This document shows positions 1-6,289 of a stretch of 6,546 nt of DNA, piece by piece. The DNA is taken from contig JAFRSL010000301.1 of NCBI GenBank assembly GCA_017427625.1, forward strand, positions 1-6,546, written 5' to 3'. Positions within the stretch are counted from its first letter, which is position 1; each line of letters starts with the position of its first letter. Under the pieces are notes generated by a model, which worked only from the letters and a program-made list of their open reading frames with translations, had not been told where the DNA came from and made no database searches. This DNA is from Synergistaceae bacterium. Its GTDB lineage: Bacteria > Synergistota > Synergistia > Synergistales > Aminobacteriaceae. The position numbers were made by a program, and so were the translations under genes.

Positions 1-1
1 C

Positions 2-55
2 TGCGACTACTACGGCTTCGGAAAATTCAGAGAGGGGCGTGAAGTGAAATGGTAA
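2..55 (+). CDS. 3' end of an unidentified upstream gene (partial)
   Basis: An open frame enters from the left edge and ends at a TAA at 53-55. Its last residues read CDYYGFGKFREGREVKW. It overlaps the hydrogenase start by 7 bases (ATGGTAA), a translational-coupling arrangement typical of genes in one operon. Genes of this hydrogenase type usually follow NuoE- and NuoF-like electron-transfer subunits, so a partner subunit is the obvious guess. The visible tail is too short and distinctive to confirm that, and I do not recognise it. Confidence 0.6.
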   Translation, partial: CDYYGFGKFREGREVKW

Positions 56-1788
56 ACGCGACAATAAACGGCAAGGCAATACAAGTTCCCGAAAACACAA
101 CGATACTTGAGGCCGCAAAACTCAATCACATAACCATTCCGCATTTGTGCTACCTCAAGAAAGTAAACGAAATCGGAGCGTGTCGTGTATGCGTCGTCGA
201 GATTGAAGGGCTTGACCGCCTCGTCTCGTCATGCAACACGATCGTTCAGGAAGGCATGAAGATTATCACCAACAGCCCCAAAGTCCGTCAGGCAAGAAGG
301 GTCAACGTTGAACTGATACTCTCCCAGCATAACGCGAGATGCGCCGAGTGCGTACGTTCCGGAAACTGCGAGCTTCAGAAGACCGCCAACGATTTGGGGA
401 TTAACACGTTCCCATATCATGAGGATATTGCGGCGTTCAAGTGGAACAGCGATTTCCCGTTAATCAGGAACGATGACAAGTGCATAAAGTGTATGCGCTG
501 CGTCCAGATTTGCGACAAAGTTCAGCAGATGAACGTCTGGGACATCGCAAAGTCAGGCTCACGCACAACAGTCGGAGTTACCGGCGGCCATGAGATTACT
601 GACCCTGAAGTACATTGCACGATCTGCGGACAGTGCATCACGCATTGCCCTGTTGGTGCTCTCGTTGAACGCGACGACACTCAGAAGGTACGTGATGCTT
701 TCGCGGCGGGCGACAAGATTTTGATTGCGTCGGTTGCTCCTGCGGTCAGAACGTCATGGGGCGAGCAGCTTGGACTTTCCCACGAGGAAGCGAGCGCGGA
801 GAGATTAGCGGCGGCGTTGAGGGCTGTGGGCTTCAACTACGTATTCGATACGGATTTCTCAGCCGACCTCACAATCATGGAGGAAGGAAGCGAGTTCGTC
901 GCAAAACTCAAGAACGCTGCGGCAGGAAAACCCGAAAAGTTCCCGATGTTCACGTCATGCTGCCCGGGCTGGGTACGCTTCATAAAGATGGAGTTCCCTG
1001 ACCTCGTTCCTAACCTGTCAACAGCAAAATCACCTCAGCAGATGTTCGGCGCAATCATCAAAACTTGGTACGCGCAGATTCTCGGAGTTGAGGCCGACAA
1101 GATATTCCACGTCTCATTCATGCCTTGCACTGCGAAGAAGTACGAGTGCGATGTCGAGTCGATGAATGCTTCGGGCGCAAGGGACATTGACGTTGTTCTG
1201 ACAGTCCGCGAACTTGACAGGCTTATCCGCTCGGAAGGTATTGACGTTAAGAGTCTTTCTGACGGTGAATTTGACGCACCTCTCGGAACAGCGTCAGGCG
1301 CAGGACACATCTTCGGAACAACCGGCGGAGTCATGGAGGCAGCTTTGAGGAGCGCATACTACCTTGTTACGGGCAAGAACCCCGACGCAAACGCATTCAG
1401 GTATGTCCGCGACTACGACGGCATCAAGGAGACGGAGTTCGAGATTGCCGGAAAGAAGCTCAGGATCGCAGTCGCTCACGGTCTCGGAAATATCCGCAGG
1501 CTTTGCGAGGACGTTAGAAGCGGCAAGGCTCAGTATGACTTCATCGAGTGCATGGCCTGCCCGACTGGCTGTGCTGGCGGCGGCGGTCAGCCAATCGAGG
1601 AGGGTCAGGAGCTTGGACAGGACAGAGGAAAGATTCTTCTCGACATGGACAGGAAGATGACACTTCGCTTCTCGCACGAGAACCCATCAATCGTTCAGTG
1701 CTACAAGGAGTATCTCGGTGAGCCTCTTGGTGAAAAGGCACATCACCTCCTCCACACTGACCAAGAAAAGTGGGAGCTTTGGAAGTAG
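49..1788 (+). CDS. hydA: [FeFe] hydrogenase catalytic subunit, HndD-like
   Basis: Cytoplasmic iron hydrogenase that reversibly reduces protons to H2, probably with NAD(P)H or ferredoxin as electron partner. All modules are visible in order. An N-terminal [2Fe-2S] ferredoxin fold has Cys34, 45, 48 and 62. The His-Cys [4Fe-4S] motif has His94, Cys98, 101 and 107. Two further [4Fe-4S] clusters are held by Cys145/148/151/155 and Cys190/193/196/200. The H-cluster domain has L1 TSCCPGW (Cys304 proton relay, Cys305 ligand), L2 MPCTAKKYE (Cys360) and L3 ECMACPTGCAGGGGQP (Cys504, Cys508). A small-subunit-like tail closes the protein. At 579 residues the length fits NADP/NADH-linked HndD-type enzymes. 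The ATG at 49 overlaps the preceding stop and has a GAGGGG about 11 bases upstream. L3 carries Thr where Gly is common and an extra Cys501. No redox-partner gene lies downstream, so partners would have to be upstream. Confidence 0.97.
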   Translation: MVNATINGKAIQVPENTTILEAAKLNHITIPHLCYLKKVNEIGACRVCVVEIEGLDRLVSSCNTIVQEGMKIITNSPKVRQARRVNVELILSQHNARCAECVRSGNCELQKTANDLGINTFPYHEDIAAFKWNSDFPLIRNDDKCIKCMRCVQICDKVQQMNVWDIAKSGSRTTVGVTGGHEITDPEVHCTICGQCITHCPVGALVERDDTQKVRDAFAAGDKILIASVAPAVRTSWGEQLGLSHEEASAERLAAALRAVGFNYVFDTDFSADLTIMEEGSEFVAKLKNAAAGKPEKFPMFTSCCPGWVRFIKMEFPDLVPNLSTAKSPQQMFGAIIKTWYAQILGVEADKIFHVSFMPCTAKKYECDVESMNASGARDIDVVLTVRELDRLIRSEGIDVKSLSDGEFDAPLGTASGAGHIFGTTGGVMEAALRSAYYLVTGKNPDANAFRYVRDYDGIKETEFEIAGKKLRIAVAHGLGNIRRLCEDVRSGKAQYDFIECMACPTGCAGGGGQPIEEGQELGQDRGKILLDMDRKMTLRFSHENPSIVQCYKEYLGEPLGEKAHHLLHTDQEKWELWK

Positions 1789-1796
1789 AATAATTT

Positions 1797-1826
1797 TTCC
1801 CTCGTCGTAAAAGGCGGGGGAATTTT
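1797..1826 (+). terminator. Intrinsic terminator after the hydrogenase gene
   Basis: TTCCCTCG (1797-1804) pairs with CGGGGGAA (1815-1822), 8 pairs with one G-U, around a 10-base loop, followed by TTTT. It starts 8 bases after the hydrogenase stop and ends just before the stop of the convergent gene. It therefore closes the hydrogenase operon. The opposite strand lacks a good U tract, so it is unlikely to serve both genes. Confidence 0.75.
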
Positions 1827-1827
1827 C

Positions 1828-2475
1828 TTATTCCGCTGTTGCACTCTCAAGCTGAAGGACAGTCTCGCTGGCTCCAAGCTCCGGCCTGTCGTTCCCGGTG
1901 AAGACAATCTCAGCTTCCATTCCCGTAGACGCGACGACAGACGTTAAGATCTTCCTCACATTCTCGTCCGACTGCGACAATATCCCTCTCTCAAGCTCGT
2001 GAGCCTTCACCTTCAGCAAGTCAGAATCGACCTCCCTGTTCTGGTCCTCAAGTTTAACGCTCGTGAAAATCCCCGCGCTCTGGTCATATACCTCGAAGCT
2101 GTGAACGTCCGCATATATGTCAAGTATCTCGCTGTGAGGGAGCGTTATCCTGACTCTGTTCACGTCGAATCTCTCCGACACCTGAGCTTTCGACAGGTCG
2201 CACCCGCATACTATTGTCCCGTAATACTTCAGCATGAATTTCCGCGTTGTTCCGGGAATGTTCATATTGAGGCCGGGTATTTTCATTCCGTCCGAGAATG
2301 AGACGATTGACTGGAATCGTTCACGGATCGTTGCAAGCTCGCTCACGTTCTGAATGCCCGATAATATTGTGGTTCGCACCGAGCGGTTCTTGCTGACCTT
2401 TCGCCTTAGAACGAGCATTACATTCACTGTTATTGAGACAACCAAGGCTAATACTAACGCTATTGCTGCTGTCAA
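1828..2475 (-). CDS. Membrane-anchored DUF4230 family protein
   Basis: A 215-residue protein with one N-terminal hydrophobic segment (about residues 3-23) followed by RRKVSKNR, so it is probably anchored with its tail on the side away from the positive patch. The rest resembles DUF4230: the SELAT motif near residue 45, a YYGTIVCGCDLSKAQV strand that in this family introduces the 'G.v.aGiDl' region, a VRITLPHSEIL strand, and a C-terminal helix that in the family is rich in Ala and Glu. Function of the family is unknown. The start is a TTG at 2475-2473, chosen because AGGAGG (2489-2484) lies 8 bases upstream. It is divergent from the J-domain gene and convergent with the hydrogenase, so it is probably a single-gene unit. 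The family assignment is from recognition of pattern, not a search. Confidence 0.8.
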   Translation of the reverse strand: MTAAIALVLALVVSITVNVMLVLRRKVSKNRSVRTTILSGIQNVSELATIRERFQSIVSFSDGMKIPGLNMNIPGTTRKFMLKYYGTIVCGCDLSKAQVSERFDVNRVRITLPHSEILDIYADVHSFEVYDQSAGIFTSVKLEDQNREVDSDLLKVKAHELERGILSQSDENVRKILTSVVASTGMEAEIVFTGNDRPELGASETVLQLESATAE

Positions 2476-2495
2476 AACTTTTACCTCCTGAGAAA

Positions 2496-2524
2496 TTTAT
2501 ATTAAAATGATGACACGACAGCAA
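2496..2524 (-). promoter_or_regulatory. Possible promoter of the DUF4230 gene
   Basis: Read on the minus strand, TTGCTG (2524-2519) and TATAAA (2501-2496) are separated by 17 bases. The start site would fall close to the AGGAGG, giving a leader of only about 15 bases. This is short, so the call is tentative. Confidence 0.35.
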
Positions 2525-2567
2525 ATTTTTGGCAATCCGTGAAATTCCATGAAAGGGGGAAATCCTC

Positions 2568-3476
2568 ATAGAAAGCTCAGAGATCATAACCAGCCTTCAC
2601 ACATTGGGCCTCGAAATCGGCGCGACACCTGACGATATTCATTCAGCGTTCAGGAAGTTAGCCCGCGAGCTTCACCCTGATATTACGGGGCAGAAGAATA
2701 ATTTCCGCTTCCAGCAGGTTACAGGAGCATACACTCTCCTCAAGAACCTTCCGCCCGAAGAGCTTGAAGCATTATCGCAGAGCATCTCCGAACACGAGAA
2801 GGCTCGCATCCGAAAGGCCGAGCAGAAACGCCGCGAAGAATCTCTCAAGGCCGAACGTTCAGCAAAAATTGACGGCATACTCACGAAGTACGAGGCAGAC
2901 TTCAAGGACTATTACGCGAACAGGAAATCAGGCGATGACACCGAGATGAGAGCTATAATACTCCGAATGAAATCGTCTCGCCCCAAAGTCGTGAACGCAG
3001 CACTGAAACATTCCGCGCCATTTGCGAATCGTGTAGAGTTCCGGAAAGCGTTGACCGAGATTCTTAAACGCGGCGAAATCGACAGCACTACGGCCGATAT
3101 TGCGGGGTCTCTGCCGTTTGATGACACTACAAGGAAGCTGATTGCTCTCGACGCTTCAGGTAACGCCGGAAATTTCCCTGCAGGTCTCATAATCAGCCTG
3201 ATCGGGAATGACGCTGACGCTATGGAGAGCATGTTGCTTCACGCATCGCCGGAGAACATCGCGGTGATACTCAGACGATGGCCGTCAGGGAAGTCGATGA
3301 ATGACAGCATAATACGGACGCTCCTTGCATCTGACGACATGAGAGTGCTTGTGCCGCTGCTTGGAGCTATAAGGACGAACTTCCCGAAATCCGCGAAGAA
3401 TCACGCAAAGAGGCTTCGGGAACTTGAGAATCATTCTGCCGCCGCAGTTAGGGCTTGGGCAAGAAAATTATTGTAG
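2568..3476 (+). CDS. J-domain (DnaJ-like) protein with HEAT-like helical tail
   Basis: An Hsp70 co-chaperone-type protein. Counting from the proposed ATA start it has 302 codons. The J domain covers roughly residues 8-65 (TLGLEIGATPDDI, AFRKLARELHPD) with the signature HPD at 36-38, which would stimulate a DnaK ATPase. A highly charged, probably coiled-coil segment follows (about 70-125), then a long helical region to the end with HEAT-like spacing. There is no Gly/Phe region or zinc finger, so this is not DnaJ itself. Start choice is unusual. The only standard start in frame is TTG at 2604, which has no Shine-Dalgarno and begins inside the 'LGL' of the first J-domain helix. The AAGGGGGA at 2553-2560 points instead to ATA at 2568, 7 bases downstream. 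No ATG or GTG exists between the in-frame stop at 2550 and 2604. It lies 15 bases before the next gene and is probably co-transcribed with it. The substrate is unknown. Confidence 0.85.
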   Translation: MESSEIITSLHTLGLEIGATPDDIHSAFRKLARELHPDITGQKNNFRFQQVTGAYTLLKNLPPEELEALSQSISEHEKARIRKAEQKRREESLKAERSAKIDGILTKYEADFKDYYANRKSGDDTEMRAIILRMKSSRPKVVNAALKHSAPFANRVEFRKALTEILKRGEIDSTTADIAGSLPFDDTTRKLIALDASGNAGNFPAGLIISLIGNDADAMESMLLHASPENIAVILRRWPSGKSMNDSIIRTLLASDDMRVLVPLLGAIRTNFPKSAKNHAKRLRELENHSAAAVRAWARKLL

Positions 3477-3491
3477 GGAGGAATTTCAATC

Positions 3492-4157
3492 ATGCGAAAA
3501 TTTATGTTCATCATGGCCGTACTTGTTATCGTTGGAACTGCTTTTGCTGACGTTATGCCGCCTTATGTTGTCATCGGGAACGCTGAGAAAGTTACGGGCG
3601 GTAACGATGCTGTCTATGTGAGCGAGAATGCGGGCGAGAATCTTGACGGCTCACCTGTTCCTGACATAACGATAATGAGCCATCTTCGTTCAACGCTTCC
3701 TGTTAATCGCGGAAATCTGCCATCACGTCAAAACAGCCTTCTGAATCCGAATGATCCTGTCGAGATTACTGCGAGGGGCAACACCGTAACAGTCTCAGAC
3801 TGGGGCGGCGATGATGTCTACTCGGTGAGGGTATTCGACAGCAAGGGCGAACTCATCGAGGTTAATTCAGAGGAGGACAGCAGGAAATACCCCGTAACCC
3901 TGAACCTGACACCAACGCCTCAGGATTTCTACATTGAGATAATGCAGAAGGACATGAGATTTGACACCGACACTGAGCCTGAGTTCTGCTACGTTCTCGT
4001 TAGGGCAAAGTCCGGCCATGACAGCGCGATAATCTCAGGCAGCCCCGCAAACACAAGCCAAGACCGTGCTGTGAAATCAAGGCTCGGAAACCCTCTTGAC
4101 GCAATCGGTGAGATCTACAGGCGTTACAGAAAAGAGGCAGAGAGTAACCCGTACTAG
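3492..4157 (+). CDS. Exported protein of unknown function
   Basis: A 221-residue protein that I do not recognise. It begins with a clear signal peptide: MRKF, a hydrophobic core to about residue 16, then AFA, with likely cleavage before Asp20. The mature part is polar with alternating beta-like stretches (ITARGNTVTVSDW, YSVRVFDSKGELIEV, FYIEIMQKDM), suggesting a small beta-sandwich. The charged C-terminus (IYRRYRKEA) looks helical. It has one Cys in the mature part and no second membrane segment, so it is probably periplasmic or secreted. The ATG at 3492 is well supported by GGGAGGAA about 8 bases upstream. Position directly after the J-domain gene suggests co-expression, but a cytoplasmic co-chaperone and an exported protein have no obvious shared task. 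Confidence 0.8.
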   Translation: MRKFMFIMAVLVIVGTAFADVMPPYVVIGNAEKVTGGNDAVYVSENAGENLDGSPVPDITIMSHLRSTLPVNRGNLPSRQNSLLNPNDPVEITARGNTVTVSDWGGDDVYSVRVFDSKGELIEVNSEEDSRKYPVTLNLTPTPQDFYIEIMQKDMRFDTDTEPEFCYVLVRAKSGHDSAIISGSPANTSQDRAVKSRLGNPLDAIGEIYRRYRKEAESNPY

Positions 4158-4166
4158 AATGACAAA

Positions 4167-4197
4167 GGGGGCAGGAGTGATTTTCATTCCAGCCCTC
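4167..4197. terminator. Long hairpin between convergent genes
   Basis: GGGGGC-A-GGAGTGA (4167-4180) pairs with TCATTCC-A-GCCCTC (4184-4197) around a 3-base loop: 13 pairs with two G-U and one A/A mismatch. On the minus strand it starts at the stop codon of the ATPase gene and is followed by TTTGTCATT, a weak U tract. On the plus strand no U tract follows. It probably terminates the leftward transcript and may slow the rightward one. Confidence 0.6.
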
Positions 4198-5110
4198 AAA
4201 TCTCCGCTGACCCGTCCATTACACCCTTCTTCTGCATTCTCACCGCCAAGTCCTCAGTGAGCTTCCTCATGTCCTCGTCTGTCCAATCCTTCGAGGCACG
4301 GCCTCCCGTAACTCTCTGCATTGCCGTCTGTGCTGACTGTACGTCCTGACCGAACAAGTCCATGTAGCCCCTGTATAATCTGTTGATCGTGTTGCGAATG
4401 TCGTTTGCATCGGGCTGAACGTCTACGCCAGTGTCGAGCCATTTCCTGAGAATCTTTCCTGTCTCCTGAGTTATCGTGAAAATCTTCTGGTCAAAGAGGC
4501 TTGTCCTGTCCTTGCTGACGGTAACATAATGCTCCATGCTGAGATCGAATACTGTCGTGAACTCGTAGTCCATTCCATCCCTTTGAACAGGAGCCATTCC
4601 AACCTTGCGAATCTCTGTGCGTCCCTTGTCGTTCTGGATTTGGGCGTAATCGGTCTTGCTCCTCATCGTTGCGATTATGTGGCACTGAGAGGCAAGCATC
4701 GTCTCAATGAGCCTGTTGTGCCACGGGGTAATCTTTCCCCAAGCCACATAACTATTTCCGCTCTTCATGCTGTTCGTGATCTGAGTGTGCATATCGAGGA
4801 GACCGCCTTCACCGCTCCATGCGTGAGAGAGTGAGTCGATGATGAGGATGTCGTAGCCTGCTTCTTCGGCCTCATGAATTGCCGCGAGATATTTCTGAAT
4901 GCTGTATGGTGCTGTGAGTGTCTGAACATCGTAATCGCACATATCAGCGTACAAATCGCCTGAGCCGTTCTCGGTGTCAATCATTGCGATTTTGCCGCCG
5001 AGACCCTGAGCTATTTGGAGTGCGCCGTAAGTTTTCCCTGAACCTGCCGGGCCTGTGATTGCCAGACGTAGCTTTGCCTTTCGCCTTTCTGCTTTCCTGA
5101 ACATGTCCAT
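4196..5110 (-). CDS. Phage-type RecA-like/AAA ATPase
   Basis: A 304-residue nucleotide-binding protein. Walker A is GPAGSGKT at residues 20-27, followed by the DTENGS strand (45-50). Walker B is DILIID at 87-92, followed by SLSHAW. The core (about 12-225) resembles the RecA-like ATPases common in prophages (AAA_24/Sak-type single-strand annealing partners), which may act in DNA recombination or replication. The C-terminal 80 residues look helical. The start at 5110 follows AGGAGG (5120-5115) by 4 bases. The second ATG at 5104 would give a spacing of 10, so either may be used. No other phage gene is visible here. The gene stands alone next to tRNA genes, which could reflect a remnant of an integrated element. 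The exact biochemical role is inferred. Confidence 0.8.
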   Translation of the reverse strand: MDMFRKAERRKAKLRLAITGPAGSGKTYGALQIAQGLGGKIAMIDTENGSGDLYADMCDYDVQTLTAPYSIQKYLAAIHEAEEAGYDILIIDSLSHAWSGEGGLLDMHTQITNSMKSGNSYVAWGKITPWHNRLIETMLASQCHIIATMRSKTDYAQIQNDKGRTEIRKVGMAPVQRDGMDYEFTTVFDLSMEHYVTVSKDRTSLFDQKIFTITQETGKILRKWLDTGVDVQPDANDIRNTINRLYRGYMDLFGQDVQSAQTAMQRVTGGRASKDWTDEDMRKLTEDLAVRMQKKGVMDGSAEI

Positions 5111-5131
5111 GATTCCTCCTGAGATTTTGAG

Positions 5132-5137
5132 ATTATA
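5132..5137 (-). promoter_or_regulatory. -10 box of the ATPase gene
   Basis: A perfect TATAAT on the minus strand, about 22 bases upstream of the ATPase start codon. No good -35 hexamer is seen at 16-18 bases spacing, so the promoter may be weak or activator-dependent. Confidence 0.45.
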
Positions 5138-5156
5138 AAATAATCATAACATCGAT

Positions 5157-5185
5157 TTGCATTTTTCGGAAAGTCATAATATAAT
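5157..5185 (+). promoter_or_regulatory. Promoter of the tRNA pair
   Basis: TTGCAT (5157-5162), a 17-base spacer and a perfect TATAAT (5180-5185). The predicted start near 5192 lies about 12 bases before the first tRNA, a normal leader for a tRNA transcript. It is divergent from the ATPase promoter. Confidence 0.75.
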
Positions 5186-5203
5186 ACCCACTGTTGCTTT
5201 TCC

Positions 5204-5279
5204 GAATCGCTAGCTCAGTCGGTAGAGCACCGGACTTTTAATCCGGGTGTCGCGGGTTCAAGTCCCGCGCGATTCACCA
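5204..5279 (+). tRNA. tRNA-Lys (anticodon UUU)
   Basis: A complete 76-base cloverleaf. The acceptor stem is GAATCGC with GCGATTC, with discriminator A and encoded CCA at 5277-5279. The D arm contains AGCTCAGTCGGTAGAGC. The anticodon stem is CCGGA/TCCGG with loop CTTTTAA, giving anticodon TTT at 5237-5239. The T arm is CGCGGGTTCAAGTCCCGCG. Confidence 0.97.
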
Positions 5280-5289
5280 CTCATCACAG

Positions 5290-5365
5290 GGTCCCATCGT
5301 CCAGAGGCCTAGGACACAGCCCTTTCAAGGCTGCGACGCGGGTTCGAATCCCGCTGGGACCGCCA
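5290..5365 (+). tRNA. tRNA-Glu (anticodon UUC)
   Basis: A complete 76-base cloverleaf 10 bases after tRNA-Lys, presumably on the same transcript. The acceptor stem is GGTCCCA with TGGGACC, with discriminator G and encoded CCA at 5363-5365. The anticodon stem is CAGCC/GGCTG with loop CTTTCAA, giving TTC at 5324-5326. The T arm is GCGGGTTCGAATCCCGC. Confidence 0.97.
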
Positions 5366-5384
5366 AAATATCAAGTTGTCTGTC

Positions 5385-5428
5385 GGAGTACTCAAGATGG
5401 AAGAAAGGAGTACTCAAGATGGAAGAAA
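5385..5428 (+). repeat. Perfect 22-bp tandem duplication
   Basis: Positions 5385-5406 and 5407-5428 are identical. Each copy carries a GGAG ribosome-binding site, 8 bases, and an ATG followed by GAAGAAA. Because 22 is not a multiple of 3, the two ATGs lie in different frames. The first (5397) opens 53 codons; the second (5419) hits a stop after six codons. Confidence 0.95.
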
Positions 5429-5558
5429 AAAGAACGTAGAAAATTCCCGCGCAAAATATCATAAGCCCGTTGTATTGCTTTCGAGTGAAGATCATGCTCC
5501 ATTCAGTTTGTCCTGCAAGGGCGGTATTGCTAATTGCCTTCACTGCCGCGAAGCATAA
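5397..5558 (+). CDS. Candidate RiPP precursor peptide
   Basis: A 53-codon frame starting at an ATG that is 8 bases after GGAG, and ending 89 bases before a radical SAM enzyme with a peptide-binding domain. The N-terminal half is polar and charged, as leader peptides are. A KPVVLL stretch at 23-28 could be the recognition segment. The last 17 residues (SLSCKGGIANCLHCREA, Cys40, 47 and 50) look like a Cys-bearing core that a radical SAM/SPASM enzyme could cross-link. I do not recognise a known precursor family. Against it: the frame exists in its present form only because of the 22-bp duplication, so it may be a damaged or accidental frame. The assignment rests mainly on position, size and Cys content. 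Confidence 0.4.
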   Translation: MEERSTQDGRKKNVENSRAKYHKPVVLLSSEDHAPFSLSCKGGIANCLHCREA

Positions 5559-5580
5559 TCTGAGTGCCAGGAGTGTACGA

Positions 5581-5631
5581 TGCTCAGAGTCGGTAACTTT
5601 CGTGACTTTGAGCATTCTGTTTCTCTTTATT
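5581..5631 (+). terminator. Terminator or attenuator between precursor and maturase
   Basis: TGCTCAGAGTC (5581-5591) pairs with GACTTTGAGCA (5604-5614), 11 pairs with one G-U, extendable by A5580-T5615. A U-rich run (TTCTGTTTCTCTTTATT) follows at 5615-5631. It lies between the small peptide frame and the radical SAM gene, with the ribosome-binding site of the latter directly after it. Partial termination here would give more peptide message than enzyme message, a known layout in RiPP operons. It could equally mark the end of the tRNA transcript. Confidence 0.65.
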
Positions 5632-5647
5632 CGGCGGAGGAGCTTAT

Positions 5648-6289
5648 ATGAGATACTATTCGTTGAAATCTGATTGTTACGTCAGGACTTACGGCGATAT
5701 TGGCTATATTTCAAGGCCGCTTGCGGGTATAGATAAGATTGTGGATTCAAACGGTGCTGTCTTTCTCAGTAAACTTCAGTATTCGCCCTTATCCATTGAT
5801 GATATAGTGAAGTTGTTGATGGACAGCTTTGAGGGGGTTAATGAAGCTGAACTTACAGAGGACGCTGTTTCTTTTTATGACATGCTGCTTGCCGATGATT
5901 TTCTGAATGTCGGCAACTGTACGCAGGCTGAAACAGATTCTCATTTCGATTATTCCACTCTCAAAGGTGAACGCGCATACAAAGATGGTTACGTTGCTGA
6001 TACATCATCTGAAAAGTTCCTGATTGAGCACTCGAAGAAGAATCCTTTCTTGTTCACTTTTCACATAGAGCTGACAAGCAAATGCAACGAGCGTTGTGTT
6101 CACTGCTACATTCCTCACGAATACAAGAATGCCGATATTGAGCACGATTTGATGATAAAAGCTCTCAATCAGTGCAGAGATATGGGTGTTGTCAACGTGT
6201 CTCTCTATTCAGTCAACTGCTCACGACTGAAGTCGCAAGCTTGTCCATACCCTTACCGATCATTATCGGATGCGAGGTTCAAACGCTAA
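5648..6289 (+). CDS. Radical SAM peptide maturase with PqqD-like domain, interrupted
   Basis: The 5' part of a radical SAM enzyme of the peptide-modifying (PqqE/SPASM-like) class. The ATG follows GGAGGAG by 5 bases. Residues 1 to about 95 resemble a PqqD-like RiPP recognition element, which would bind a leader peptide. The radical SAM motif is LTSKCNERCVHCY, with Cys146, 150 and 153 expected to ligate the SAM-binding [4Fe-4S] cluster. The family-like sequence runs to about NVSLYS (residue 188, base 6211). The next 25 codons to the TAA at 6287-6289 come from an inserted element and resemble nothing in the family. The GGE motif, the rest of the barrel and any C-terminal auxiliary cluster domain are absent from this frame, so the product as read is probably inactive. 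The gene may resume after about 6503. Substrate is inferred to be the small peptide just upstream. Confidence 0.85.
   Translation: MRYYSLKSDCYVRTYGDIGYISRPLAGIDKIVDSNGAVFLSKLQYSPLSIDDIVKLLMDSFEGVNEAELTEDAVSFYDMLLADDFLNVGNCTQAETDSHFDYSTLKGERAYKDGYVADTSSEKFLIEHSKKNPFLFTFHIELTSKCNERCVHCYIPHEYKNADIEHDLMIKALNQCRDMGVVNVSLYSVNCSRLKSQACPYPYRSLSDARFKR
6219..6240 (-). repeat. Subterminal hairpin, copy 1
   Basis: On the minus strand GCTTGCGAC pairs with GTCGTGAGC around TTCA: 9 pairs including two adjacent G-U wobbles. It lies 7 bases from the proposed junction with the radical SAM gene. Confidence 0.75.

Noticed and set aside
2496..2551. Promoter for the J-domain gene in the divergent spacer
   Set aside because: TATATT-like and TTGGCA-like hexamers occur on the plus strand, but none pair at 16-18 bases spacing, so no site could be supported.
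5325..5615. 96-codon minus-strand frame across the tRNA-Glu 3' half and the peptide region
   Set aside because: It overlaps a certain tRNA gene on the opposite strand, has no convincing family features, and its end lies inside the anticodon arm.
5470..5673. 67-codon hydrophobic plus-strand frame
   Set aside because: It starts at a TTG without a ribosome-binding site, runs through the terminator-like hairpin and into the radical SAM gene, and looks like a shadow frame.
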